Positions 20,360 through 30,148 of a stretch of 64,000 nucleotides of DNA are shown piece by piece (position 1 is the stretch's first letter; every line of letters starts with the position of its first letter). The notes under the pieces are model-generated. The model ran no database searches. It was given only the letters and a program-made list of their open reading frames with translations, and had not been told where the DNA came from. Made by a program: the position numbers and the translations under genes. This DNA is from Semisulcospira habei (Eukaryota > Mollusca > Gastropoda > Semisulcospiridae), in the NCBI GenBank assembly GCA_036245525.1, contig BTPG01000005.1:113826466-113890465 (forward strand), written 5' to 3'.

Positions 20360-20534
20360 TACCCTTCGGCTATCGGTAGCGGTCATTGTCGCGATGATTC
20401 CCCCCTTTGGCTGTCCGTAGCGGTTTTTGTCGCGAAGATTCCTATCGGAATCATCGCGACGAAAACCGCTACCTACAGCCAAAGGGTTAATAGTTTATTT
20501 CAGAAAACACCTGTACCGACAGCCAAAGGGCTAA
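20360..20534. repeat. Nested C-family hairpins, copies 3a/3b
   Basis: An outer left arm (cggctatcggtagcgg...gcgatgattcc, 20365-20402) runs directly into a complete inner C palindrome (20403-20486, CCCTTTGG...CAAAGGG-TTAA at 20487). Beyond it is a stray right arm gtaccgacagccaaaggg (20511-20530). It reads as one C hairpin placed inside another. Confidence 0.8.
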
Positions 20535-20535
20535 C

Positions 20536-20572
<37 letters not shown>
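20535..20572. repeat. (AAT)n microsatellite
   Basis: About 12 AAT units starting at the end of the outer C arm. Confidence 0.95.
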
Positions 20573-20581
20573 GCAATAATA

Positions 20582-21234
20582 CATGTACTACTACTACTAC
20601 AGCACATTATGTAGGCGCCTTATCCCAGTTGCAAATCAGCTAAAAACACAACCTTAAGATGAACCCAGTAAGCATGCCTGCATGAAACATGTGCATCCAC
20701 TCACTCACTTAAACAACAATGTGCACAGAACATTTACGTGGTGCCAATGGCAAGCTCAAACAAAGTACTGATGTTATAGATATCTGGATCGTTTCTATTT
20801 GATTCTTGACTAAAACGGGTCCCTAAATACTAATTAATTAATAGATTAAAGAAAGGAAATATTGCCTATAGAGTGAGCGTAAACTGCCGGTCAGTGGGTT
20901 AGCACGCTTTTGAAACTCTCCCAGCTAAGGCAGCATTAAAGATTATGAGTGCTCATCTCTGACTCTGGGTCTTCTCGCCTTGAGTCGTAGGGTCCAAAAT
21001 CACAGACCTGTACACAGTCTCAAAACAGTTCCCGTTCAAGCAATCCGCTCTCAGTCTGTTTTCGCTGCTGACATGGCGTCAAGACTCAGTCACTCAATCC
21101 ATGAATCAGTCGAGCACAGATCAAAATACTGAACGTCCGGCGCCTTAGAATTCTCGGAATCTACCTTCAACTCGGCAGCTAATGAGGGCTGACCTAGTGA
21201 AAGACTTGGCGGCGACAGGGAAGGGAAAATAGCA
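20582..21234. other. Spacer with half of a D-family hairpin
   Basis: The only recognisable item is cgtagggtccaaaatcacag followed by acctgtaca near 20987-21012, the right arm of a D hairpin whose left arm is lost. Confidence 0.45.
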
Positions 21235-21453
21235 CGAACCCCTGCAGTGCCAGAAGACGCAGCCTGCTTTTTTTGGAAATCACTCTAATTACAACGTCAA
21301 AGATCGCCATCGGTCAAAAGAACATTGACACAAAGAGAGGTTTCAGTAAAAGGCATAGATCATCATGAGCCCCCGCAACTGCGGGGGCTCATGAGAATCT
21401 ATACTTCTTGCAGATGGCTGGTGATTACGATTTTTCGAGAGTGAAGGGGTTAA
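21235..21453. mobile_element. TTAA hairpin MITE, family A copy 5
   Basis: Left CGAA-CCCCTGCAGTGCCAG, right GAGAGTGAAGGGG-TTAA (21450-21453). Hairpin 21346-21411 around gagcccccgcaactgcgggggctc. Confidence 0.85.
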
Positions 21454-22190
21454 AGACGATACTCTTGCAGCGATCACCAGACTTCCAGCTTGTGTGGAGG
21501 GACAGATCGAACTCTTGCGGCTCCCCCCCCCCCCGCCCCCCCCCTCCACCCCCAACGTTTCCACGCTCCAAATTTACCTGATCAAGTCTGCCGTCAGTGT
21601 GATTCACTTTACTAAAAATAGATCTAGACTACTAAGCCCGATTAGGCCGCCATTGGCTAATCTCTCAAATCAGCCATTATACTTCGTTTGGCTCTCAGCA
21701 AGTCCACGTGACTAACATATAACCAGTCCCCACTCAATCATTGGCCAAAACGTTAAGTGTTTCCACTGTGCTATATTTTTGTTTAAAAATCATCAAATAC
21801 GTCACTTTCCTTAATTAGTGCAGGAAAAAGAATGACGCACGTGAAGAATGTTTACACGCTTTCTATAACACAAACTAAGTCCATAACAAATAATTATCTA
21901 GTTTCAATAACTCTATTCACAAGTTATGTTTGCAACGAACTAAACTGTTCTTCGACTTACGCGCACAGGTCAATTTCCCCAACACGACATTGTGCTTTTC
22001 TTGGCCTAGAACAGGATGTTTGGACCAGGCATTGACAAGAGATGGATATATATCAACCCCTTGACCGCTCCTGACGATAAGGTTCGGTGGACAAGACGCC
22101 AAATTACTCGTCTTTTCCGACAAGCGGCATTGTCATTGGCAGCCAAAGGGCTAACGTACAACAGCAGGTTTAACTACACCCATACAAAAC
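21454..22190. other. Spacer with a possible decayed TTAA element
   Basis: C homopolymer tract at 21524-21555. CAACCCCTTGACCGCTCC (about 22056) and GGCAGCCAAAGGGCTAAC (about 22139) look like the two ends of a decayed ~100-bp TTAA element. No gene seen. Confidence 0.35.
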
Positions 22191-22406
22191 TTAATCCCTT
22201 TACGGCCGGTGAATGCAGAATGTGTTTTTGAAATATCTGTCAATTCAACATCAAGTGTCTACAGCCGTCCACGGAACATGGATACAAAATGGTTCCAGCA
22301 AGAGGCATAGATCCTCATGAGCCCCCGCAATTGCGGGGGCTCATGAGGATCTATGCCTCTTGCATTTGGATCGTGTTCACTTTTTTCTCGGCAGTCATTG
22401 GGTTAA
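22191..22406. mobile_element. TTAA hairpin MITE, family A copy 6 (type copy)
   Basis: Ends TTAA-TCCCTTTACGGCCGG (22191) and GGCAGTCATTGGG-TTAA (22403-22406), 216 bp. The hairpin 22298-22363 is a perfect 66-bp palindrome with no loop (33 paired bases, centre gcaattgc). Left flank carries an aatgcagaatgtgtttttga block and a gtccacggaacatggataca block also found in other A copies. Confidence 0.96.
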
Positions 22407-22555
22407 GAGAAAGTGCAAGCGTCTTATGTCTGTGTTAAAAGCTTTGTTCCACTATCATTTTCATTTCACAAGAGAATACTAATTGAAGTTGTCAAAGCGA
22501 TTTTTTTAAAATTCGGGTTTGAATCGATCGTTCTTGTATGTATGTCAAAATTCCC

Positions 22556-22590
22556 TCCCCCCCCCCCTCCCCCCCCCCCCCCCCACCACC
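22556..22590. repeat. C-rich tract
   Basis: Nearly pure C with single T/A interruptions. Confidence 0.9.
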
Positions 22591-22746
22591 CAGATGCCTC
22601 CGACACTAAACCACTTTGACTTGGCCAACCAAAAACCCACATTTGCGGCCATTTGCATATTATTTAGCATGCGAGAATTGGCGATATTTGGCTCGTTGGA
22701 AATAGTGAAAAGCGTCATATAATTTGTGTGTGTGCAGGTCTGTCGT

Positions 22747-24760
22747 CACACCTGAACTTTTTCAAGGCTTCAGTTCGCAAAAAGCTTTTACTGGGCTTCA
22801 GTATACATACCCACTTCAGGGGTGGACCAGGTGTGGGAGGGAGGGGGGGGGGGTCCACAGACCCCAAATTTGTTAAAATTCTATAACAAAGTCCCTTTTG
22901 GGGGGTGTTTGGACCCCCCCCCCCCCACCCCCTCAGCCCCCATCCGTCGTTTGATGTTTGGGGGAACGGCAAAGGTGTAGTCCCTGGAAGCAAGGACTAG
23001 CACCTTTCGGCCCTGACCCCTTCGTAGATTGATTTTTCTGCGCCTAGAAGCAAGCAAGGTCCGCCGCGTCCCCCCCCCCCCCTCCCCCTCCCCTGTTTCA
23101 ATTTCCGGCGCCTAGAAGCAAGCAAGGTTCGCCGCAATCCCATCCCCACCCCACCCCTCCCCACTGTTTGATTTTTCGGCGCCTAGAAGCAAGCAAGGTC
23201 CGCCGCCTACCCTCCCCCCCTTCCCCCCCGCCACTGATTTTTGGGCGCCTAGAAGCAAGTAAGTTCCGCCGCCAACCCCCCCCCCTCCCCCTCCCCCCTC
23301 CCCCCCCTCTCCCCCACTGATTTTTCGGCGCCTAGAAGCAAGCATGTTCCGCCGCCTACCCCCCTCCCTCCTCCTCCCCCCCCTCCCCCCCACTGTTTGA
23401 TTGATTTTTCGGCCCTCGCGGAAACAAGATCTAGTGTGGTGGAGGCCCTTTGTATCAGGTTCAAGGTCCCAAAGAAAAAGTTGGACCCCCCCCCCCTCTT
23501 GAGGTAAGTGATCCGGCCCTGCCACTTAGACAGTGACCACCCTATTGTCCCACCAAATGTTTTCTTTCGTCCGTTCAAAGCGAAAAGCCGCCACCGGAAT
23601 CTTGTGACTGGAAACACTCAAAAGATTGCTTGTGATAGGCGATGGTAGCTGACGTCATAACTATTCTATACGACCTTAGGTCATCTGCATAATTATAACC
23701 AATCAGAGACAAGATGGCGGATAAACCAGCGAAGAAGAAAAAAAGTATCATCGACTCGCGCCGACAATGACAGACTCGGAATTGAAGAGAAGAAAGAGGA
23801 AGAGAGACAAAATACCACTGACATCGGACAAGGAAATATGGACATCAGTGTGACAACACGTAAAGCAAGAGCTTGGCTTGACCGCCCATCCGGAATTTGT
23901 CGCTTTCCTGCTCTGTGAATCAGTAAGTAATCTACGGTCTTTGTCGATCTTCCTATAGTTCCGCGAGCACTAGTGATTTTTCAAAATTCATGATCTTCAG
24001 TAGAATTTATCTCTTACTTGTTTCGCAAGATTTTAAACCTGTTTTATCATAAAGTTTTACGAGCTACTTATCAGATTTTATTGATGCTACAAGGATCTGA
24101 AAACTAAGGTGTGTGTCAACTTGATATCATGTTGCACCTCGCTGGTCATGACACGTTTTTGTCTGTGCCGGCTCTCATTCACTCGGATTCACAGAGGTAG
24201 TGTTTCTGCTGCGATGGTGCATTTGTCGTTTCCAGTGATGCTTTCAGTAGGTAGACTTCGATGTGTGAGATGTGAAATTGACTGCCTCTGTGCAGAAAGT
24301 GGGTATAATTACCAATGTTCTGTTTCGTGTTTCCGACAGATAAAGGATCAAAGGTCAAACTAGGCACGTTGACGCTGGCTCAGTCGAGTTGGCTCAGTCG
24401 AACAAGCCACGCCCCCGGCCGTGCACTGACGACGCAGCTCAGTCGATCGTTACTAGTAAATACTAGCAGGTCAAGCGGAACCCGCATTGCGATTTTGACA
24501 GCATAGCGAGTATGGAAGATTTATTCTACATTCTCGTGGAAAATTACGTCAAAGGGATGCCGGAGAACATCAGTACACACCGATGACCTCGTGACCTGCA
24601 GTATTGCGATACACTGATAGTCGGTCGGGTTCTGCGGCCTTGTGACGGCATAGGCTCATAAATATGCATATTAATTCAAAACCATGCCGATGCAGACGAT
24701 AAATCCGCGACTCGGGTACAAAAACAATACACCCTGCAAACGATGAATTTCGACATTTGG
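22747..24760 (+). mobile_element. Dispersed repeat R1, copy 1 (with coding-exon remnants)
   Basis: Matches the reverse complement of 57909-59186 over its whole length, apart from a ~0.7 kb insertion (about 22813-23525) that holds a minisatellite. On the plus strand it carries CAAGATGGCGG (a YY1-like start box) at 23711, MADKPAKKKKSIIDSRR. A second frame starts MTDSELKRRKRKRDK and leads, past one in-frame TGA, into KQELGLTAHPEFVAFLL and a GTAAGT splice donor at about 23922. That looks like the first exon of a mobile or multicopy gene. No terminal repeats were found. Confidence 0.75.
23029..23410. repeat. Minisatellite, five units of 66-85 bp
   Basis: Each unit has ggcgcctagaagcaagcaag followed by gtccgccgc and a variable C-rich tail of 20-45 bases. 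The conserved half is nearly constant; only the C-rich half changes length. Confidence 0.93.
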
Positions 24761-25040
24761 CATTGTGCTTACATGATAAAGCTCTAAGATAGTACACAAA
24801 GGACCCATATACATATTGTCAGCAGTATCTGTTGCAGACAGTTTTTTTTTAACTGTGTTGAGATGCTTGATCCTAGGCAATATAACTTTAAACCGCACGG
24901 TCTTAGTTCACCACCACCACCACCAGGCAGTCGACTGTCAGGTTAAAACAGTGCTGGCACCGCCATGCATACACGCTGACCGCCAGGGACGATATGCCGC
25001 ACTCGACCTGTTCGCAGTTTATACAAAGTCTGTTGCGGCT
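24761..25040. other. Spacer with half D-family hairpin
   Basis: A (CCA)n run (24911-24923) and the left flank of the D element interrupted by the H element at 25041; no gene. Confidence 0.35.
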
Positions 25041-25120
25041 TTAACTCATTCGCGGCCAGCCGCATCCGAACGCGCGGCTTACGCCGCGCATCCGGATGAG
25101 GCTGGCTGCGAATGAGTTAA
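25041..25120. mobile_element. H-family minimal TTAA palindrome, copy 1
   Basis: TTAACTCATTCGC...GCGAATGAGTTAA, 80 bp, in which the whole element between and including the TTAA sites is one palindrome with a 4-6 base loop. The flank gccgcaaggtctaaattcac on the right is the right arm of a D hairpin, so it is inserted near the centre of a D copy. Confidence 0.9.
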
Positions 25121-25361
25121 GCCGCAAGGTCTAAATTCACAGACCATCACACACGGCTGACTACTTGCAACTCAATCCAAAAACTGTCGGCAACAATACA
25201 AAGGCACGTGTCGAAAACATGATTTTCAAGCAATAGCACCGATCGATTGCGAGGAAAGTGATGGTGGGTTTTTGTGTGTGTGATTTTTAATTTCTTTTTT
25301 ATGAAGAAAGCCAACTTGGTTGAAAACTACTATAATTAGAACAATGTGTCATTGCGCGTGA

Positions 25362-25419
25362 TGGTCTGTGACTTTGGAGCTTGAAGCCGTAACGCTCCAA
25401 GCTCCAAAATCACAGACCA
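25362..25419. repeat. D-family hairpin, copy 2
   Basis: tggtctgtgactttggagcttg pairs with caagctccaaaatcacagacca. The stem differs from other D copies by the same changes on both arms (gagcttg/caagctc). Confidence 0.93.
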
Positions 25420-25496
25420 GTATATATCGACGTGTGATGAGTTTGGCAGTCAGAAGTTGGTTGTCTAACTTGCTCCCTGTGATCAAGATACACTGT

Positions 25497-25569
25497 GCGT
25501 GTGTGTGTGTGTGTGTGGGAGGGGGGGGGGGGTGTGCGGGGGGGGGGGGGGGGGGGGGGGGGGGGTTGG
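25497..25569. repeat. (GT)n followed by a G homopolymer
   Basis: About 11 GT units followed by a 45-base G-rich run with few interruptions. Confidence 0.93.
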
Positions 25570-25649
25570 GGGATATACAAATGCAGTGTTGCTTGATGAC
25601 GTTGGCCAGACGGACACCTAATATGCCAACAGAGGTTTTTGTGCTGTAA

Positions 25650-25829
25650 ATAAGCCCTTCACTGCTGGTAGACGCAAAACGCTATTTTGGAAAGCGGCTC
25701 ATCCATCCAAGGAACACGTTTATAAATAGGTTCAGCGAGAGGCAAAGAACTTCATGAGCCCCCGTACCTGAGGTTCTTAGCCTCTTGTAGTTGGGTGACG
25801 TTCGCATTTTCCAGCACTGAAGGGGTCAA
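25650..25829. mobile_element. Family A element, copy 7 with shortened stem
   Basis: Left ATAA-GCCCTTCACTGCTGG, right AGCACTGAAGGGG-TCAA (25826-25829). The hairpin (25734-25788) has a full left arm but the right arm lacks the gcgggggctcatga part, leaving gcgagaggc...gcctcttgt paired. Confidence 0.8.
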
Positions 25830-26052
25830 ACTGCATTAAATATGGACAGCTTAGTGTGATTTCCCTTTGGAATGCGTATCTTGCAAAACCGTACGAGTAT
25901 TTTAATGGTCAGTTATATAAACTCTGTTGCAATGATTCCCAGTGAAATCAATGACTATTTCAATGTTACGAAAAAAGCAGATACTGTCTTCTCAAACGTG
26001 GTTTTCAACAGCATCGGGACGTAGTATTGAACGGGACCTAGAATTTTACAAT

Positions 26053-26127
26053 TTACGGTTTCTTTCAGTAAACCCTAGCGCGCCAGCTTGTACAGGGTGC
26101 GTGAGGGTTTACTGGAAGAAACCGTAA
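26053..26127. repeat. 75-bp imperfect palindrome (single copy here)
   Basis: ttacggtttctttcagtaaaccct pairs with agggtttactggaagaaaccgtaa around a ~25-base loop. Confidence 0.8.
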
Positions 26128-26174
26128 TGCTGCATGCTCAAGGGAACGGTGCCTTTGATGTCATTGCTTCAAAT

Positions 26175-27059
26175 TCAGGCTTTCGGCTCAGGTCTGTAGG
26201 CAGACCGCCTACTCACGGCTTTTGGCTCAGGTCTGCAGGCAGACCGCCTACTCACGGCTTTTGGCTCAGGTCTGCAGGCAGACCGCCTACTCACGGCTTT
26301 TGGCTCAGGTCTGCAGGCAGACCGCCTACTCACGGCTTTTGGCTCAGGTCTGTAGGCAGACCGCCTACTCACGGCTTTTGGCTCAGGTCTGTAGGCAGAC
26401 CGCCTACTCACGGTTTTTGGCTCAGCTCTGTAGGCAGACCGCCTACTCACGGCTTTTGGCTCAGGTCTGTAGGCAGACCGCCTACTCACGGCTTTTGGCT
26501 CAGGTCTGCAGGCAGACCGCCTACTCACGGCTTTTGGCTCAGGTCTGTAGGCAGACCGCCTACTCACGGCTTTTGGCTCAGGTCTGCAGGCAGACCGCCT
26601 ACTCACGGTATCTAGCGTTATGTCGATTGTATACGTCGCCCCAGAATCCGAAAATCTTCCATCCCCAGCAGAAGAGCCAACCACCGGTACGGAGAGTGAA
26701 GGAATAATGCTCAGTCTCCTGTTCCTGTCAGTGTTGACAATGACATTCTTGTCGTAAACAGTAAAGCTGGTCCTGTTCTCACTGCCATAAGCAACATGTT
26801 TTCCGCCTCCCTTGCTGTAAACCGTTTTATCGTTGCCGAAGCTGACTTTTCTTTCAGAAGGGCGATTTTTCCAGTAGGAACCCACAACGCTGGCCTTGTT
26901 TTCATTGCCGTCTCTGAAAGGAAGATCGCCCGCATTGTTCGCGGCCATTTTCATACAGGAGTTTGTCACACTCGCTGCCTGATGAACGGAGGTTTTTGAG
27001 TCATAAACATGGTCTGACTCAATAGGAGTCTTCTTGGTCTTAAATTTTTTCTTGACCAT
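26175..27059 (-). CDS. Hypothetical 294-aa protein with eleven C-terminal 13-residue repeats
   Basis: A single uninterrupted minus-strand frame. Residues 1-150 are non-repetitive, rich in Lys, Ser, Asn and Gly, and start MVKKKFKTKKTPIESDH. A weak internal pattern is seen (GSYWKNRPSERKVSFGNDK, YGSENRTSFTVYDKN). Residues 151-293 are eleven tandem copies of VSRRSACRPEPKA, with a Cys/Tyr alternation at position 7 and one copy RAEPKT. No signal peptide or membrane segment is seen; the protein is very basic and probably disordered, so an intracellular or nucleic-acid-binding role is possible but unproven. A TATA-like box lies about 210 bases upstream. I recognise no family. The repeat part is open in other frames because 39 is divisible by three, but the 150-codon non-repetitive part argues for real coding. 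Confidence 0.55.
   Translation of the reverse strand: MVKKKFKTKKTPIESDHVYDSKTSVHQAASVTNSCMKMAANNAGDLPFRDGNENKASVVGSYWKNRPSERKVSFGNDKTVYSKGGGKHVAYGSENRTSFTVYDKNVIVNTDRNRRLSIIPSLSVPVVGSSAGDGRFSDSGATYTIDITLDTVSRRSACRPEPKAVSRRSAYRPEPKAVSRRSACRPEPKAVSRRSAYRPEPKAVSRRSAYRAEPKTVSRRSAYRPEPKAVSRRSAYRPEPKAVSRRSACRPEPKAVSRRSACRPEPKAVSRRSACRPEPKAVSRRSAYRPEPKA
26179..26607. repeat. Tandem repeat, 39-bp unit, 11 copies
   Basis: Unit contains cttttggctcaggtctgcag then gcagaccgcctactcacgg. Copies differ mainly by one C/T at the tgcagg/tgtagg position. Each unit includes a small inverted repeat ggtctgc/gcagacc. Confidence 0.97.
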
Positions 27060-27271
27060 ATTTTGTTTCCATGACTACGTAAAGATATGTGACGGTGACG
27101 ATGTGGAACTTCATAAACGAAATATTGACGCAGTACCTGCTACTTCAAAACTTCGAAAATGACGCAGCCTTGACAAGGCAGTCTTGAAAAGAACTTTGGT
27201 GGTCACTGCGTTATTAGATTAGCGGGTTGCGTCCGACTCGACTCTCACACTTTGGCGGGATGTGACCAATT

Positions 27272-27286
27272 CATATAAATAAAGTA
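27272..27286 (-). promoter_or_regulatory. TATA-like box upstream of the repeat-protein ORF
   Basis: The minus strand reads ttatttatatgaattggtca, an AT-rich TATA-like box next to an inverted CCAAT-type motif, about 210 bases before the ATG at 27059. Suggestive only. Confidence 0.3.
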
Positions 27287-27509
27287 TGCACTGGCTGATT
27301 GCAGATCTGCGCAAGTTAACTTCAAAGTTATTTCTCAGTTTACAAATATATCAATGATCATGCTCTACAGCATTTGCAGAAAATCATGCCACTATGCACA
27401 CCCCCTGACTAGTTCCCAGCGGTCATCATCTCAGTCCAAATCACCACTACGGGTTTTGGAACTGGGGATCTGGGGCAAGAGCCTTCCAAAATGTAACCAC
27501 AAGCTGTTC

Positions 27510-27729
27510 TTAACCACATGATTTAGCTCGGACGCATTATAGATCAGGAGGTGGGTCGCCCATGAAACTTTAAGGGAAGTGCCAGATCAGCTTGGCGCCA
27601 TCAGGCGCCGAGCTAATCTGGCGCTACCCTTGAATTATCATGGTTGACCAATCTTCTGCAACTGGTACATAGTCGTTAGGTGACAACTCTGAACTTTTGA
27701 AAATGCAGCCTTGGGTTTAAATAAGTTAA
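27510..27729. mobile_element. TTAA hairpin MITE, family B copy 4
   Basis: Left TTAA-CCACATGATTTAGCTC (27510-27513), right GGGTTTAAATAAG-TTAA (27726-27729). Hairpin 27552-27650 with the core cttggcgcc-atca-ggcgccgag. The right end lies inside the ORF at 27676-27987. Confidence 0.85.
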
Positions 27730-27987
27730 TGCCCACAGAATCCAATCGTTCCGTCGCCATCCTGCTAGCTGTCTCATTGAAGACAAATACACGTAATGTT
27801 GCCCATACTTCTCCAGATAGTTAGCCGAAATTGACCCACAGGCCAGGTCGACATGGTAATTGTCTTTCCTCAGGGTGTTTCTTTCTTCGTTGGGATTCCC
27901 TCTGCATGTTACACCCTTGGCAGTCACTTTTTGGTCCGGACTCGCATACGCCGGATCCACGCACCTGACGTAAATTTGGCGTGGCAT
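27676..27987 (-). CDS. Hypothetical 103-aa ORF ending inside a MITE
   Basis: It starts MPRQIYVRCVDPAYASPD and has a balanced, protein-like composition through YGQHYVYLSSMRQL and NDWILWAL. The last 17-18 residues are encoded by the B MITE. If the MITE and one TTAA are ignored, the frame would continue into 27509-27400 for about 30 codons before a stop. No family recognised. It may be a host exon or a chance frame. Confidence 0.35.
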   Translation of the reverse strand: MPRQIYVRCVDPAYASPDQKVTAKGVTCRGNPNEERNTLRKDNYHVDLACGSISANYLEKYGQHYVYLSSMRQLAGWRRNDWILWALTYLNPRLHFQKFRVVT

Positions 27988-28082
27988 GTCTTACGCGCAC
28001 GGGGTCGAAAACGTTAAAATGACTCATGCAAGACCCATCGCTGTTTCGCGCACGCCTGCGTCGTTCTGGCGTGACCCAGTAC

Positions 28083-28175
28083 GCAATAGGTCATCGGGTT
28101 GACATCGGCCGCAGTCGGCCCGCGCATACTCGTACGCGGGCCGACTGCAGCCGGCGTCAGCCCGATGATGTTTGC
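28083..28175. mobile_element. E-family hairpin, copy 1
   Basis: gcaataggtcatcgggttgac pairs with gtcagcccgatgatgtttgc; inner arms cagtcggcccgcg/cgcgggccgactg. Outer ends CCCAGTAC...TTACAGGG. Confidence 0.9.
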
Positions 28176-28370
28176 TTACAGGGGAGAGTTGCTCTGGCGT
28201 GCTGCAAGAAAACATGAGAAGTGCGCAGTGTCCTTGACTTGTTTTTGAACCGATTTGGCGGTCTCGGGTTGCACAAGAATGGTGCGACCCAGTTTTACAG
28301 AGCGCGTCGTATCGATCTGCTCCTTGGGGTGAAAGAAGTAGGGTGGTGGATGGGGTGGGGAATGAGAAAT

Positions 28371-28390
28371 GAGGGGGGGGGGGGGGGTGA
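28371..28390. repeat. G homopolymer
   Basis: G run of about 17, interrupted once, within GGGGTGAGAGGGG. Confidence 0.9.
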
Positions 28391-28399
28391 GAGGGGACT

Positions 28400-29137
28400 A
28401 CAGAAGCGACAGACACGCATATCCAAAGTTTGATTATGACACTAACCTACTTTGTTCGCTTCGATATAACCGTGCCATTTCTCAGCTTACTCAACGATAA
28501 ATGACGTCGGTGGAAGATGACCTCTCCTATGACTCCGAAAGTCAATGCTCATTATTTTAAAATAAGACTTGTCAATGAAATTAGTTATAGTAAACGTGTG
28601 AAATATAATCACAATAACAATAAACATCATCACATGAAAAAATAAACAGTTTGTAACTAGGTAAACCTGATCTGATGGAGTTCCCGCCACAGTCATCGGT
28701 TCATCATGAGCAACTTTCTCAGCCATTAGGGACTATTTTTAGCCGTTCTACTTTCCCCGTTTGACAGTTTCCGTCAAAAATCGTGTATCACGGTTTATGT
28801 CAAACTTTGCATGTAAATATTCTTAGTTTTTTCGCACAACTCCAGTGAAAGTGACGCATTTTGCTAGCTGGTGAAAAAAAAACAAAAAAAAAAAACACCG
28901 CAGCGAAAACGCTTTGGCATTCTGGCCAATCAGTGAAGCCGTGTGAATGAACGCTTTACAGACGTAGTTAGACAAGTCTGTACTATGACAATGTGGTTGA
29001 AGAAAGCCTAATGCGTCATAAGTGTGCACGACTACTGAATGCACTCCAAATGAACTAAAACTAATACAACTAACCCAAATCATCATAGCGCGAGCGCAAA
29101 AAACAAAACACTCAAATCTGAACAACTGGCAGTGTTT
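28400..29137. other. AT-rich spacer without recognised gene
   Basis: Poly-A stretches at 28875-28896; no coding frame or hairpin family recognised. Confidence 0.4.
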
Positions 29138-29398
29138 AACCCCTTCACTGCCAGTGCACGCAGATTTGTGTTTTTCAAATCACTGTGAATTCGACGATCG
29201 AAAGTCCTCCGCCGTCAGAGGTTGTAAAGCAAAGGCACGGGTCGCGTTTTACTGCACCGCGGTATCTGAAGTAACGAGCACAGGTAGGTCTCTGGCTCCC
29301 ACGTTGATGCCCGGTGAGCAGAAGGTCCTCGGGCCGACGTCAGCCTTAGCTGGCCCGCGCACAGCCGGCTAACGTCGGTCAGAAGTCCTTTTGCTTAC
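29138..29398. repeat. Left part of a family A element followed by an E-family hairpin
   Basis: TTAA-CCCCTTCACTGCCAG (29138) begins an A-type element that lacks its A hairpin. At 29314-29398 lies a degenerate E hairpin (gtgagcagaaggtcctcggg... cttttgcttac). Confidence 0.7.
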
Positions 29399-29601
29399 GG
29401 GGATTTTTTTTCTTTTTTTTCTTTTCTTTTACAAGTGTAGGTGAATTCAGCATTACCAGTAAGGCGATCGTGAATAACGTGGTGTAATTTTGTGGCTCCC
29501 GGGTACCGCGGTGTACTGAAATGTTTTCAGGGCTCTCAACCTTGCAAAATCGCACCCTGAACCCACCCTGAACCCCCTTTCCTATACCGGCATTCACTAC
29601 A

Positions 29602-29604
<3 letters not shown>

Positions 29605-29691
<87 letters not shown>
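29605..29691. repeat. (GT)n microsatellite
   Basis: More than 40 GT units. Confidence 0.97.
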
Positions 29692-29695
<4 letters not shown>

Positions 29696-29766
29696 AGTTT
29701 GGGAAGAGAGGGGGGAGGGATGGGTTGGGCGCCAGACACGACCGCTCTCAAACAATTCATCATCGT

Positions 29767-29970
29767 TTAACCCTTTTCATCCTGATTGCTTGAAATAAAT
29801 GTGACTGGTAGTTCAAGGATGGTGCCAGAATAGCTTGGCGCCTCAGGCGCCAAGCTATTCTGGCATCACCCTTGAACTGAAACAGGTGATCTATATCCTA
29901 ATCTGTAATGTAGCCTTCATAGGACAATAAGCAAATGCTACAAAATCATCCTCAGGACGTAATGGGTTAA
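29767..29970. mobile_element. TTAA hairpin MITE, family B copy 5
   Basis: Intact ends TTAA-CCCTTTTCATCCTGATT (29767) and CTCAGGACGTAATGGG-TTAA (29967-29970), 204 bp. Hairpin 29810-29878, ggcgcc-tca-ggcgcc centre, gccagaatagc/gctattctggc on the two arms. Confidence 0.95.
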
Positions 29971-30148
29971 CCTATGCAGCTATGCAACCAGTACATACCG
30001 TAGCAAACGGCGAGGGAGTGGAAATCCAGGAACATCAGACTTGACGGGCGGGGCCTGCCTTGTACAGCGACCCTACATCCAGTACCACCCTCACCTGCAC
30101 ACACAGCACATCAACATCTTTAGAATCATCATCATTGCGACTCTATAC

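Noticed and set aside
22298..22363. A-family repeats as a CRISPR array
   Set aside because: The repeats are palindromic, dispersed over 50 kb, lack regular spacers and cas genes, and the DNA is eukaryotic.
26088..26707. Plus-strand ORFs of 175 and 161 aa across the 39-bp repeat
   Set aside because: The unit is a multiple of three, so all frames stay open through it. Unlike the minus-strand frame, these have almost no open non-repetitive part.
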